Below are positions 53,457 through 60,263 of a DNA stretch of 60,263 nucleotides, in pieces. The DNA comes from AG41 sp035943095 (lineage in GTDB: Bacteria; Gemmatimonadota; Gemmatimonadetes; Gemmatimonadales; GWC2-71-9), in NCBI GenBank assembly GCA_035943095.1, contig DASZCN010000028.1, positions 1 to 60,263 of the forward strand. The letters run 5' to 3'. The notes beneath the pieces were generated by a model that saw only the letters and a program-made list of their open reading frames with translations, searched no databases and had not been told where the DNA came from. The number at the start of each line of letters is the position of its first letter. Positions within the stretch are counted from its first letter, which is position 1. The position numbers and the translations under genes were made by a program.

Positions 53457-55208
53457 AGACTCCTGATCGTTGCCGCGCTGCTCGGATGTGCTGGCGCCCG
53501 GGCTGTGAGGCCCGCCGCCGAGCCGGTCCCTGCCGCTCCACGCACCGCCCCCGCCCCTACGGCGGCTGACTCGGTCGCGTCACTCCTCGCCACGCTGACC
53601 GTCCGTCAACAGGTCGGGCAGCTGGTGATCCCGTGGCTCTCCGGAAACTACACCGCGCTGGACGATTCGCTCTTTCAGACGGCGGCCCGGTGGGTGGACT
53701 CGCTCGAGGTGGGGGGTCTGATCGTCTCCGTCGGATCGCCGTTCGACATCGCCGCCAAACTCAACGCGCTGCAGCTCCGCTCTCGGCTGCCGCTCCTGGT
53801 CTCGGCGGACCTGGAGTGGGGCGCGGGCATGCGGGTGGTGGGCGCCACGGCATTCCCGCAGATCATGGCCGTCGGCGCAACAGGAGACCCGCGGGACGCC
53901 TATCAGATCGGCACGGCCGCGGCCGTCGAGGGGCGGGCCGTCGGCATCCACGTGAACTTCGCTCCCGACGCCGACGTCAACAACAACCCGGCGAATCCCA
54001 TCATCAACGTGCGATCGTTCGGCGAGGACCCGCGGACCGTCTCGCGCCTCGTGGCCGAGTACGTGCGGGGGCTCCACGACCACGGCATGCTCGCCACCCT
54101 CAAACACTTCCCCGGTCACGGCGATACGCAGACCGACTCACACCTCGGGCTCCCCGTGATCACCGCCGGGTACGCCCGTCTCGACTCGCTCGAGCTGGTG
54201 CCGTTCCGAGCCGGGATCGCGGCTGGTGCGGACGTCGTGATGAGTGCCCATATCGCCTTTCCCGCATTCACCGGCTCGGACGAGCCGGGTACGCTCTCCC
54301 CCGCGGTGCTCACCGGCCTGTTGCGCGACTCCCTGAAGTTCGGCGGCCTGGTCGTGACCGACGCCCTCACGATGGGTGCGATCGTGGCACAGTACGGAGC
54401 CGGCGAAGCGACCGTTCGGGCATTTCTCGCAGGATCGGACTTGCTGCTGATGCCGGCAGATCCCGATTCGGCGGTGGATGCGATGACGGCCGCCGTCGCA
54501 GCCGGCCGCATCACCCGGGAGCGGCTCGCGGCGTCGGTCCGGCGCGTGCTCGAGATCAAACGCCGTGTGGGCCTGTTCCAGCACCGGACCGTGCCGCTCG
54601 ATTCGATCATGCCGGTGGTCGGCAGCCGGCGGTTTCAGGACGCCGCCACCAACCTCGCGGTGCGGTCGCTCACGCTCGTGCGCGACGTCGGCGGGCGCCT
54701 GCATGCCCTACGCGCGCACCCGCGGCGGCTGGCCCTGATCGCGTACGCCGACGAAGCGAACGGCACCGTCGGTCAATTCCTCACGGACCTGCTGCGCCAG
54801 GGTGGTGATACGGTCGACTACTTTCGCCTTTGGCCGATGTCGGGCACCCTGTCGTACGATTCCGCACGGGCGGTCATCGCGCGCGACCCGGTGACGGTAT
54901 TCCTCGCGAACGTCCGTCCGATCTCTTGGAAGGGGAACATCGCGCTCCCCGACTCCCTGGCGCAGCTCGTGACGGCCACCGACAATGCCCGCCCGGCCGT
55001 GCTCGTCTCGCTCGGCAGTCCCTACCTGTTGAATCAAGTCTCTGGAATCAAGTCCTACCTCATCGCGTGGAGCGGCGTCCGTGCGTCGGAGCGTGCGGTG
55101 GCCCTCGCCCTGCTCGGGCGCGTCCCGATCGCGGGCCATCTCCCGATCCGGATTCCACCGGACTACTCGGTCGGCTGGGGCGTGAGCATTCCGGCCGTCC
55201 GGCCGTGA
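53445..55208 (+). CDS. nagZ: GH3 beta-N-acetylhexosaminidase NagZ-like lipoprotein
   Basis: The 587-residue protein opens with a lipoprotein signal (MRAHRLLIVAALLGC) and a Pro/Ala linker. The GH3 barrel follows: LVSADLEWGAGMRV, VNFAPDADVNNNP, the KHFPGHGDTQTDSHLGLP catalytic His/Asp dyad loop of NagZ enzymes, SAHIAFPAFTG and VVTDALTMGAI with the nucleophile Asp. A GH3 C-terminal domain follows (~370-587). NagZ cuts GlcNAc from muropeptides. The lipobox predicts envelope location. A much longer frame upstream is antisense to namZ and is rejected. It overlaps the AmiE-like gene by four bases. Confidence 0.92.
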   Translation: MRAHRLLIVAALLGCAGARAVRPAAEPVPAAPRTAPAPTAADSVASLLATLTVRQQVGQLVIPWLSGNYTALDDSLFQTAARWVDSLEVGGLIVSVGSPFDIAAKLNALQLRSRLPLLVSADLEWGAGMRVVGATAFPQIMAVGATGDPRDAYQIGTAAAVEGRAVGIHVNFAPDADVNNNPANPIINVRSFGEDPRTVSRLVAEYVRGLHDHGMLATLKHFPGHGDTQTDSHLGLPVITAGYARLDSLELVPFRAGIAAGADVVMSAHIAFPAFTGSDEPGTLSPAVLTGLLRDSLKFGGLVVTDALTMGAIVAQYGAGEATVRAFLAGSDLLLMPADPDSAVDAMTAAVAAGRITRERLAASVRRVLEIKRRVGLFQHRTVPLDSIMPVVGSRRFQDAATNLAVRSLTLVRDVGGRLHALRAHPRRLALIAYADEANGTVGQFLTDLLRQGGDTVDYFRLWPMSGTLSYDSARAVIARDPVTVFLANVRPISWKGNIALPDSLAQLVTATDNARPAVLVSLGSPYLLNQVSGIKSYLIAWSGVRASERAVALALLGRVPIAGHLPIRIPPDYSVGWGVSIPAVRP

Positions 55209-56407
55209 AGCTCCGGGCCGGCGTCGCGCTGGCGGCGCTGGCAGTGGCGTGCGGGCCCGGAGCGGCGGGTCCGCCGCTTCCCGCGAGCGTCGGGATCCCG
55301 CCAGCTCCCGCACCGACGCTTGGATTCGACAGCACTCGGCTCGCGGCGGTCACGGGTTACCTCCGCGCGGAAGTGGACAGTGGGGCATTTCCCGGCGCCG
55401 TGGTCGCCGTGGGACGCCACGGCCGTCTGGCGCTGCTCGCGCCGGTCGGACATTACGGGGTCGACGACCCGCGCCCGGTCGATGCCGGCACGATCTACGA
55501 CCTGGCGTCGCTCACGAAGGTCGTAGGACTCACGACGGCGTGCATGCTGCTCGTCGACGAGGGCAAGCTGGCGCTCGACGCGCCGATCGTCCGCTACCTG
55601 CCCGAGTTCCGGGGAGCCCTGAAGGATCGCGTGACGGTCCGCCACCTGCTCACGCACTCGGCGGGCTTGGTGGCGGACCTGCCATTGTACGACTCCACCA
55701 GGACCCGCGCCGGAGCGCTGGCGGCGGTAGATACATCCACGCTGCTCGCACCGCCCGGGACGAGCTACCGCTACTCGGACCTGAGCGCGATCGTGCTCAT
55801 GCAAGCCGTCGAGCGGCAGGCGGGCGAGTCGTTCGACCGGTTTCTCGCCGAGCGTGTGTTCCGTCCGCTCGGCATGCCGGCGACGCGGTTCCTCCCACCG
55901 CCCGCCTGGCGCGACCGCATCGCGCCGACCGAGCACGACACCCTGTTCCGCCACCGGTGGCTCCGAGGTGAAGTCCACGACGAGAGCGCGGCGCGCTTGG
56001 GGGGCGTGTCGGGCAATGCCGGATTGTTCTCGAATGCGCTCGACCTTACGCGCTTGGCGGCGATGCTCTTGAATGGGGGGGCGTGGGACTCGCTCCAGCT
56101 GATTCGGGCCGAGACGGTCGCGGAGTTCACGACCCGCCAGAACATCCCGCCGGGTTCGACGCGGGCCCTCGGCTGGGATACGCCGGCCGACTCGGGCTAT
56201 TCGAGCGCGGGAGCGGAGCTGTCGCGCCGCTCGTTCGGCCACACGGGATTCACCGGCACGTCCATGTGGATGGACCCCGATCGCGACCTGTTCGTCATCC
56301 TGCTCACGAACCGCGTTCATCCCACACGCGCCAACACGGCGATCCTGCGCGTCCGGGCACGAGTGGCCGACCTCGTGGCCGAAGCCCTCGTCCACCCCGA
56401 GCTGTAA
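55205..56407 (+). CDS. Serine hydrolase of the beta-lactamase/AmiE family
   Basis: The GTG at 55205 overlaps the nagZ stop (GTGA); the 400-residue protein has a lipoprotein-like signal (LALAALAVACGPG region). Penicillin-binding-fold motifs are the nucleophile Ser in LASLTKVVG (SxxK), YSD (YxN-like) and GHTGFTG (KTG-like). In Bacillus the equivalent neighbour of nagZ and namZ is AmiE, a muramyl-peptide amidase of this fold, and that is the best inference. A class C beta-lactamase or DD-peptidase is the alternative. Confidence 0.87.
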   Translation: MKLRAGVALAALAVACGPGAAGPPLPASVGIPPAPAPTLGFDSTRLAAVTGYLRAEVDSGAFPGAVVAVGRHGRLALLAPVGHYGVDDPRPVDAGTIYDLASLTKVVGLTTACMLLVDEGKLALDAPIVRYLPEFRGALKDRVTVRHLLTHSAGLVADLPLYDSTRTRAGALAAVDTSTLLAPPGTSYRYSDLSAIVLMQAVERQAGESFDRFLAERVFRPLGMPATRFLPPPAWRDRIAPTEHDTLFRHRWLRGEVHDESAARLGGVSGNAGLFSNALDLTRLAAMLLNGGAWDSLQLIRAETVAEFTTRQNIPPGSTRALGWDTPADSGYSSAGAELSRRSFGHTGFTGTSMWMDPDRDLFVILLTNRVHPTRANTAILRVRARVADLVAEALVHPEL

Positions 56408-56416
56408 CGGTCGCGT

Positions 56417-58198
56417 CTACTCGACGACCGTCTTCCAGCCGCGCCGCGAGAGATCGCGATAGATGATCCATCCGGCGATCGCGGCGACGACGAGCAACAC
56501 CACGCCCGGCAGGGTCTCGTGCAACAGCAGCTTCCCCACACCGAAGAGCGCGCCATAGACGAGCGCGCAGCCGGCCACCCAGTCGAGCAGGTTAGCCAGG
56601 CCATCCGCTGAGGGCCGCACGTCCGAGGCACGGGCCGCGACGGGACCCCACCCTGTCCGCGATGGGCGGGTGCGGCGGTAGAACGCGTCGAGGGTCGTTT
56701 CGGACTCGGGGCGCGTGAGATACGTGACGGCGAGCCACACCGCCGTCGTGATGGCCACGGTGACCAGCACGATCTTGGCGAAGTCCACCGGCCGATCGGT
56801 GTCCAGTCCCCAGACGGTCTGCAACAGGACGGACACCACGAACGCGGTGATCATCGCGGACACCTCGCTCCACGCATTGATGCGCCACCAGTACCAGCGC
56901 AGCAGCAGCACGCCACCGGTGCCCGCGCCTGTGATGATCAAGAGCTTCCAGGCGCCGCCAATCGATTCGATGCGGAAGGCCACCGCGGCGGAGATCACGG
57001 TGAGCGCCGCGGTCGCCAGCCGCGACATGAGCACGTAGTGCGACTCCGAGTCCCCACGGCGCACGAAGCGCCGGTAGAAATCGTTCACGAGGTAACTCGC
57101 GCCCCAGTTCAAGTGCGTCGCGATCGTCGACATGAACGCAGCGGCGAACGCGGCGACCATGAGCCCCCGGAGCGACGACGGCAAGTGATCGATCATCACC
57201 CGCACGTAGCCGCTCTCCGGATCGGCGAGCCCGGGGTACAGGATGAGCGATGCCAGCGCCACGAGAATCCAGGGCCACGGGCGAATCGCGTAGTGCGCGA
57301 TGTTGAACCACAACGTGGCGAGCAGTGAGTGCCTCTCGTCTTTCGCGCTCAGCATGCGCTGCGCCACGTACCCGCCGCCCCCGGGCTCCGCCCCGGGGTA
57401 CCAGGAGGCCCACCAGTTGACGGCGATGTACACGAAGAAGGTGATCATCGGCATCCACACCGAGCCGACGTCGGGCACGAAGCTGAGCACGGATCCCCGA
57501 CCCCCGGTCGCGGCCCCGCGCGCCTGGTCGATCGCCGCAAGCTTGACGCGCATGGCGTCGATCCCACCCACGGCGTCTACCGCGACGACCGCCAGGACGA
57601 TCACCATGCCCATCTTGATCACGAACTGAAACAGATCGGTGACGAGCACGCCCCACAGCCCCGAAAGCGTCGAGATGGCGGACGTCAGGACGATGAGCCC
57701 GACGACGATCCAGAGCGCTTCACCCTTGGAGATCCCGAAGACGAGCTCGAGGATCTTCGCCATCGCCAGGTTCACCCACCCGAGGATGATGCAGTTGATG
57801 AGCAGGCCGAGGTACAGCGCCCGGAACCCGCGCAGGAAGGCGGCGGGTGGACCGGCGTAGCGGATCTCCGCGAATTCGATGTCCGTCATGACGCCGGAGC
57901 GGCGCCACAAACGGGCGTAGAAGAACACGGTCAGCATCCCGCTCGCGAGCATGTTCCACCACAGCCAGTTCCCCGCGATGCCGTTCTTGGCCACGAAGCC
58001 CGTGACGGCGAGCGGCGTGTCGGCGGCGAACGTCGTCGCCACCATGGAGGTCCCCGCGAGCCACCAGGGCACATTTCTCCCGGAGAGGAAAAACTCCGCC
58101 GTGTCGCGGCCCGCGCGACGTTTGTAGTACAGGCCGACGGCGACGTTGAACAGGAAGTACACGGCGACGACCAACCAATCGGCGAGCGTGAGTCGCAT
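56417..58198 (-). CDS. Sodium:solute symporter (SSS family), long form
   Basis: The 593-residue protein has 13 or more hydrophobic segments and SSS features: FFLSGRNVPWWLAGTSMVATTFAADTPLAVTG at the first helices, ISTLSGLWGVLVTDLFQF and GLMVAAFAAAFMSTIATHLNWG. Substrate is unknown. Its place facing namZ/nagZ/amiE suggests amino sugars, but it is convergent with the amiE-like gene (9 bases between stops) and could serve other solutes. The frame upstream of 58198 is antisense to later genes and is rejected. Confidence 0.87.
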   Translation of the reverse strand: MRLTLADWLVVAVYFLFNVAVGLYYKRRAGRDTAEFFLSGRNVPWWLAGTSMVATTFAADTPLAVTGFVAKNGIAGNWLWWNMLASGMLTVFFYARLWRRSGVMTDIEFAEIRYAGPPAAFLRGFRALYLGLLINCIILGWVNLAMAKILELVFGISKGEALWIVVGLIVLTSAISTLSGLWGVLVTDLFQFVIKMGMVIVLAVVAVDAVGGIDAMRVKLAAIDQARGAATGGRGSVLSFVPDVGSVWMPMITFFVYIAVNWWASWYPGAEPGGGGYVAQRMLSAKDERHSLLATLWFNIAHYAIRPWPWILVALASLILYPGLADPESGYVRVMIDHLPSSLRGLMVAAFAAAFMSTIATHLNWGASYLVNDFYRRFVRRGDSESHYVLMSRLATAALTVISAAVAFRIESIGGAWKLLIITGAGTGGVLLLRWYWWRINAWSEVSAMITAFVVSVLLQTVWGLDTDRPVDFAKIVLVTVAITTAVWLAVTYLTRPESETTLDAFYRRTRPSRTGWGPVAARASDVRPSADGLANLLDWVAGCALVYGALFGVGKLLLHETLPGVVLLVVAAIAGWIIYRDLSRRGWKTVVE

Positions 58199-58225
58199 GG
58201 CTGTGGCAGCCCTCGCGGCGGAGAG

Positions 58226-58254
58226 TTGACTTGGTCGACGGAACTGTCTAAGTT
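58226..58254 (+). promoter_or_regulatory. Promoter for the A-type Fe-S carrier gene
   Basis: TTGACT, 17 bases, TAAGTT, followed by a 22-base gap and then the GGAGG and ATG of the carrier gene. The -35 hexamer TTGACT is the same as at the tRNA-Leu promoter. Confidence 0.65.
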
Positions 58255-58276
58255 CGCATCTGACTGGAGGATCGCA

Positions 58277-58636
58277 ATGGCCACGACGCAGAAAACCACC
58301 CCTGTCACCCTGGCCCTGACCGAGAAGGCGGCGGCCGAGGTGCGGAAATTCATGGCGGAGGAGAAGGTCTCGCCCGAGACCGCCGGTCTCCGAATCGGGG
58401 TGCTCCCGGGGGGCTGTTCGGGATTCCGCTACAGCTTGAGTATCGAGGACAAGCCGGGGGACGACGACGTCGTGATCGAGACCGCCGGCGTGCGGTGCTT
58501 CGTGGACGGCTTCAGCGCCCAGTATTTGAACGGCGTCACCCTGGACTACAAGAGCAACTTCCAGGAGTCGGGGTTCTCCTTCGAGAACCCGAACGCCACA
58601 GGCGGCTGCGGCTGCGGATCGTCGTTCACGGTCTGA
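58277..58636 (+). CDS. erpA: A-type iron-sulfur carrier (ErpA/IscA/HesB)
   Basis: The 119-residue protein has the three conserved cysteines of A-type carriers, in LPGGCSGFRYSL and GGCGCGSSF, and the TLDYKSNFQESGFSFENPNA segment. It receives and delivers Fe-S clusters during maturation of apo-proteins. GGAGG precedes the ATG by six bases. It has its own promoter and a strong terminator, so it is a single-gene unit within the muropeptide region. Confidence 0.95.
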   Translation: MATTQKTTPVTLALTEKAAAEVRKFMAEEKVSPETAGLRIGVLPGGCSGFRYSLSIEDKPGDDDVVIETAGVRCFVDGFSAQYLNGVTLDYKSNFQESGFSFENPNATGGCGCGSSFTV

Positions 58637-58672
58637 GGCCGTTGGCCCCCCCCCGGTGAGGTCGGCCCTCCG

Positions 58673-58697
58673 AGCCCGCGCGCGTCGCGGGCTTTTT
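58673..58697 (+). terminator. Intrinsic terminator after the Fe-S carrier gene
   Basis: AGCCCGCG, loop CGCGT, CGCGGGCT, followed by TTTT. The eight-base-pair stem and T-run lie 36 bases after the stop codon and end 11 bases before the next ATG. Confidence 0.88.
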
Positions 58698-58708
58698 GTT
58701 GTCGAGTA

Positions 58709-60178
58709 ATGCACCGTCCGCTGGATATTGCGGTCATCGCGGCCTACTGCGTCGCGGTCATCGTATTTGGGTTGGTGCTCTCCGGGCGCCAGCGGGATGC
58801 GAGCGATTATTTCCTCGGACACCGCGGGCTGCCGTGGTGGGCCCTCATGTTCTCCATCGTCGCGACGGAAACGTCCGCCCTCACGGTGATCTCTGTTCCG
58901 GGCATCGCGGCGCGTGGCAACCTGACGTTCGTTCAGCTCGCGTTCGGTTACCTGGCCGGCCGTCTCGGCGTCGCGGCCCTGCTGCTCCCCGGCTACTTCG
59001 AGGGCACCCAGGACACGGCCTACCAGCGGCTGGAGCGGCGGTTCGGCACCGCGGCCCGGCGCGCGGCGTCGGGCTTGTTCCTCGTGACGCGTGCCCTCGG
59101 CGACTGCGTGCGGATCTTCGCCACGGCGATTCCCCTCGCCATCATCACGCGCTGGAATCTCGCCGCCGGCATCCTCGCGATCGGGACGGTCACGCTCGTC
59201 TATACCTGGGTCGGCGGCTTGCGCGCCGTCGTGTGGGTGGACGTGATTCAGCTGGGCGTGTACGTCCTGGGCGGCATCGCGACCCTCATCGTCGCGACGC
59301 ACCTCGCGGGAGGGGTCGGCGCTTTCGCCCGGGCGTGGGATCAGGGGAAGCTCCAGGCGTTCGACTTCCATGTCTCGTTCGCGATTCTGTACACGTTCTG
59401 GGGCGGCCTGGTGGGCGGCGCCCTCATTGCGGGCGCATCGCACGGCACGGATCACCTGATCGTGCAGCGCCTGCTCGCCGCCCGTGGCCTCAAGGACGCG
59501 CAGCGCGCGCTCATCGGGTCGGGCGTCTTCATCATCATCCAGTTCACGCTCTTCCTGCTCGTCGGAACGAGTCTCTGGCTGGCTGGGGCGGATCAGGCCG
59601 GCATGCGCGGCGACGCGATCTATCCCACCTTCGTGATCACGCAGCTTCCGGCAGGACTGGCGGGACTCGTGGTCGCGGGCATCCTGGCGGCTGCCATGAG
59701 CAGCCACGCGTCAGCCGTCAACTCGCTCGCGTCGGCATCCACGCACGACTTCTACGCTCCGCTCACGGGTCGGCAGGATCCTGCCCATCTCCTGTGGGTG
59801 GGTCGCTGGCTCACGCTGGTCTGGACGATCGTGCTGGTCCTCGGCGCGATGGCGTTTCGCGACCAGAACACGCCGGTCGTACAACTCGCGCTCAGCATCA
59901 CCTCGCTTACGTATGGGAGTCTGCTCGGGACCTACTTGCTCGGGGGCATGTGGCCCCGTGCGCGCCAGCGCGACGTCATCATCGCCATGACGGCCGGGGT
60001 GTTGTTGATGACGCCGATCGTATTAGGCGCGGTGATCCCGCACTTCCCAGTCCGGTGGCGTTGGCTCCCGGGACTCGCCTGGCCGTGGTACGTGCCGCTG
60101 GGGACGGCGGTGACCGTGGCGGCCGGGATTGTGTCATCGGCGGTCAGGGGGTCGGGCGGTCGCGTGGTCGGAGAATAA
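58709..60178 (+). CDS. Sodium:solute symporter (SSS family), short form
   Basis: The 489-residue protein has about 13 membrane segments and SSS motifs: YFLGHRGLPWWALMFSIVATETSALT near the N terminus and VAGILAAAMSSHASAVNSLASASTHDFY around helix 9. It differs clearly from the other SSS gene here. It lies 3 bases before a sugar-kinase gene on the same strand, so uptake of an amino sugar such as MurNAc or GlcNAc followed by phosphorylation is likely. No Shine-Dalgarno is evident; the start is close to the preceding terminator. Confidence 0.9.
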   Translation: MHRPLDIAVIAAYCVAVIVFGLVLSGRQRDASDYFLGHRGLPWWALMFSIVATETSALTVISVPGIAARGNLTFVQLAFGYLAGRLGVAALLLPGYFEGTQDTAYQRLERRFGTAARRAASGLFLVTRALGDCVRIFATAIPLAIITRWNLAAGILAIGTVTLVYTWVGGLRAVVWVDVIQLGVYVLGGIATLIVATHLAGGVGAFARAWDQGKLQAFDFHVSFAILYTFWGGLVGGALIAGASHGTDHLIVQRLLAARGLKDAQRALIGSGVFIIIQFTLFLLVGTSLWLAGADQAGMRGDAIYPTFVITQLPAGLAGLVVAGILAAAMSSHASAVNSLASASTHDFYAPLTGRQDPAHLLWVGRWLTLVWTIVLVLGAMAFRDQNTPVVQLALSITSLTYGSLLGTYLLGGMWPRARQRDVIIAMTAGVLLMTPIVLGAVIPHFPVRWRWLPGLAWPWYVPLGTAVTVAAGIVSSAVRGSGGRVVGE

Positions 60179-60181
60179 CCC

Positions 60182-60263
60182 ATGCCACAAACCACCGTTT
60201 GTCTCGGTGCCGACGCGGGCGGCTCCCACTCCACGGTCGTCATCGGCTCGTTCGACACCATCC
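60182..60263 (+). CDS. BadF/NagK-family sugar kinase, N-terminal fragment
   Basis: The first 27 codons give MPQTTVCLGADAGGSHSTVV, the ATPase phosphate-1 motif (GxDxGGSxT) of the BadF/BadG/NagK/MurK kinases. The gene leaves the window. Following a symporter and the NamZ/NagZ genes it is probably a MurNAc or GlcNAc kinase. Confidence 0.75.
   Translation, partial: MPQTTVCLGADAGGSHSTVVIGSFDTI

Noticed and set aside
58199..59707. Minus-strand extension of the long SSS symporter frame upstream of 58198
   Set aside because: The extra residues are antisense to the Fe-S carrier and second symporter genes, are charged and low-complexity, and precede the natural symporter start MRLTLADWLV.

Overview
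The window looks like a chromosome segment from a GC-rich, Gram-negative, aerobic heterotroph. BamD, SecA, outer-membrane lipoproteins and an outer-membrane barrel protein indicate a diderm cell. A NamZ/NagZ/AmiE-like cell-wall salvage set, myo-inositol-phosphate synthase and several small proteins of unknown family fit Gemmatimonadota best. That placement is an inference from gene content, not from a marker tree. Coding density is very high, and most same-strand neighbours share start and stop bases (ATGA or GTGA), so long co-transcribed arrays are likely.

Layout. (1) 1-21387, minus strand: one co-directional array with gmd and rmd (GDP-6-deoxyhexose), carB, murB, the four-enzyme WbpA/B/E/D set for UDP-GlcNAc(3NAc)A, UDP-glucose dehydrogenase, UDP-xylose synthase, a UDP-glucuronate-epimerase-like gene, two TPR proteins, bamD, nadD, secA, radC and a truncated rel. 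(2) 21407-24624: rpmB on plus, then the minus-strand rpmJ-rpsM-rpsK-rpsD-rpoA-rplQ operon with a candidate promoter and a clear terminator. (3) 24703-28336, minus: an exported NTF2-like protein, pyrF, pyrD, a cell-wall amidase and smpB, then a divergent tRNA-Leu(CAG). (4) 28528-32747, minus: a sulfur-carrier pathway made of an Rrf2 regulator, a CysA-type sulfurtransferase, CysM, a JAMM peptidase and one polypeptide fusing a ubiquitin-like carrier, an E1 enzyme and a rhodanese. (5) 32844-36222: an outer-membrane protein, a membrane protein, aspA and a cupin. (6) 36224-43185, minus: a redox array with thioredoxin reductase and two genes whose catalytic cysteine codon is an in-frame TGA, a peroxiredoxin and an AhpD-like protein. 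Both are best read as selenoproteins. (7) 43188-46597, minus: the E1-alpha, E1-beta and E2 subunits of a 2-oxoacid dehydrogenase. (8) 46671-50172: copper handling (CopZ, CopA, a membrane cupredoxin). (9) 50169-52192: inositol phospholipid synthesis. (10) 52227-60263: muropeptide salvage (NamZ, NagZ, an AmiE-like hydrolase, two sodium:solute symporters, the start of a sugar kinase) with an A-type Fe-S carrier between.

Most notable points: two TGA-containing redox genes in one operon-like array; the tri-domain carrier-E1-rhodanese fusion next to a JAMM peptidase that could release the carrier; a perfect inverted repeat next to the Rrf2 gene; and several small GC-rich inverted or tandem repeats lying in protein linkers, at stop codons and between genes.
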